Source of the DNA: Planctomycetota bacterium
GTDB taxonomy: Bacteria > Planctomycetota > Planctomycetia > Pirellulales > Pirellulaceae
Assembly (NCBI GenBank): GCA_026692885.1
Contig: JAPLNJ010000981.1
Span: 1 to 22,191 of the forward strand
Length of the DNA stretch: 22,191 nucleotides
Direction: 5' to 3'
Part shown: positions 22,183 through 22,191 of the stretch, piece by piece
How positions within the stretch are numbered: position 1 is the stretch's first letter
Layout: every line of letters starts with the position of its first letter
Translations under genes and position numbers: made by a program
The notes under the pieces: model-generated
Told to the model about the DNA's origin: nothing
Seen by the model: only the letters and a program-made list of their open reading frames with translations
Database searches by the model: none

Positions 22183-22191
22183 CAGAGCGGA

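Overview
The window reads as chromosomal DNA of a GC-rich bacterium, most likely a planctomycete of the Pirellulales type. This is inferred from the gene families, not from a marker gene: DUF4058, a baeRF-type release-factor homologue, a Tat-exported Gfo/Idh/MocA oxidoreductase, a ThuA-DUF1080 fusion, a Tat-exported neutral-ceramidase-like protein and a secreted Cys-Pro repeat protein are a familiar planctomycete mix. No rRNA, tRNA or CRISPR array was seen.

Layout. 1-188: the start of a secreted protein running off the left edge (minus). 710-3434: a baeRF family-3-like gene (plus) convergent with a DUF4058 gene (minus), then a ferritin (minus). 3687-7568: a DUF4261-like protein (plus) and a five-PAS cytoplasmic histidine kinase (minus), separated by a small inverted-repeat element. 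7569-8170: a decay zone with an IS66 TnpB remnant and a strong hairpin. 8171-10583: an exported aldose 1-epimerase and a low-specificity threonine aldolase, both plus. 10584-12468: a graveyard of broken genes (an NTF2/SnoaL-like pseudogene with two in-frame amber codons, a scrap of an FAD oxidoreductase, a truncated secreted-protein domain) around one intact DUF433 antitoxin-like gene. 12469-14250: a Gfo/Idh/MocA oxidoreductase followed in frame by the C-terminal remnant of another protein. 14458-15442: an overlapping gene pair, a small antitoxin-like protein and a PIN-domain protein with an unusual C-terminal extension. 15492-20283: a minus-strand run ThuA-DUF1080 -> GH89-like glycosidase -> ceramidase-like amidohydrolase, probably an operon for exported degradation of glycans or glycolipids. 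20397-20706: a deleted IS630 transposase. 20940-21869: a secreted protein with a tail of 13 Cys-Pro pairs. 21870-22191: a near-perfect long hairpin and a 38-bp tandem repeat.

The recurring theme is exported carbohydrate metabolism mixed with mobile-element debris. Two copies of a ~130-bp element with 12-bp terminal inverted repeats and two internal hairpins lie in opposite orientation 6.6 kb apart and look like a dispersed non-autonomous repeat family. The best candidates for new biology are the Cys-Pro repeat protein, the PIN fusion, this repeat family, and the pseudogene whose two TAG codons sit where tyrosine is plausible. No complete novel multi-gene defence or biosynthetic system is evident.
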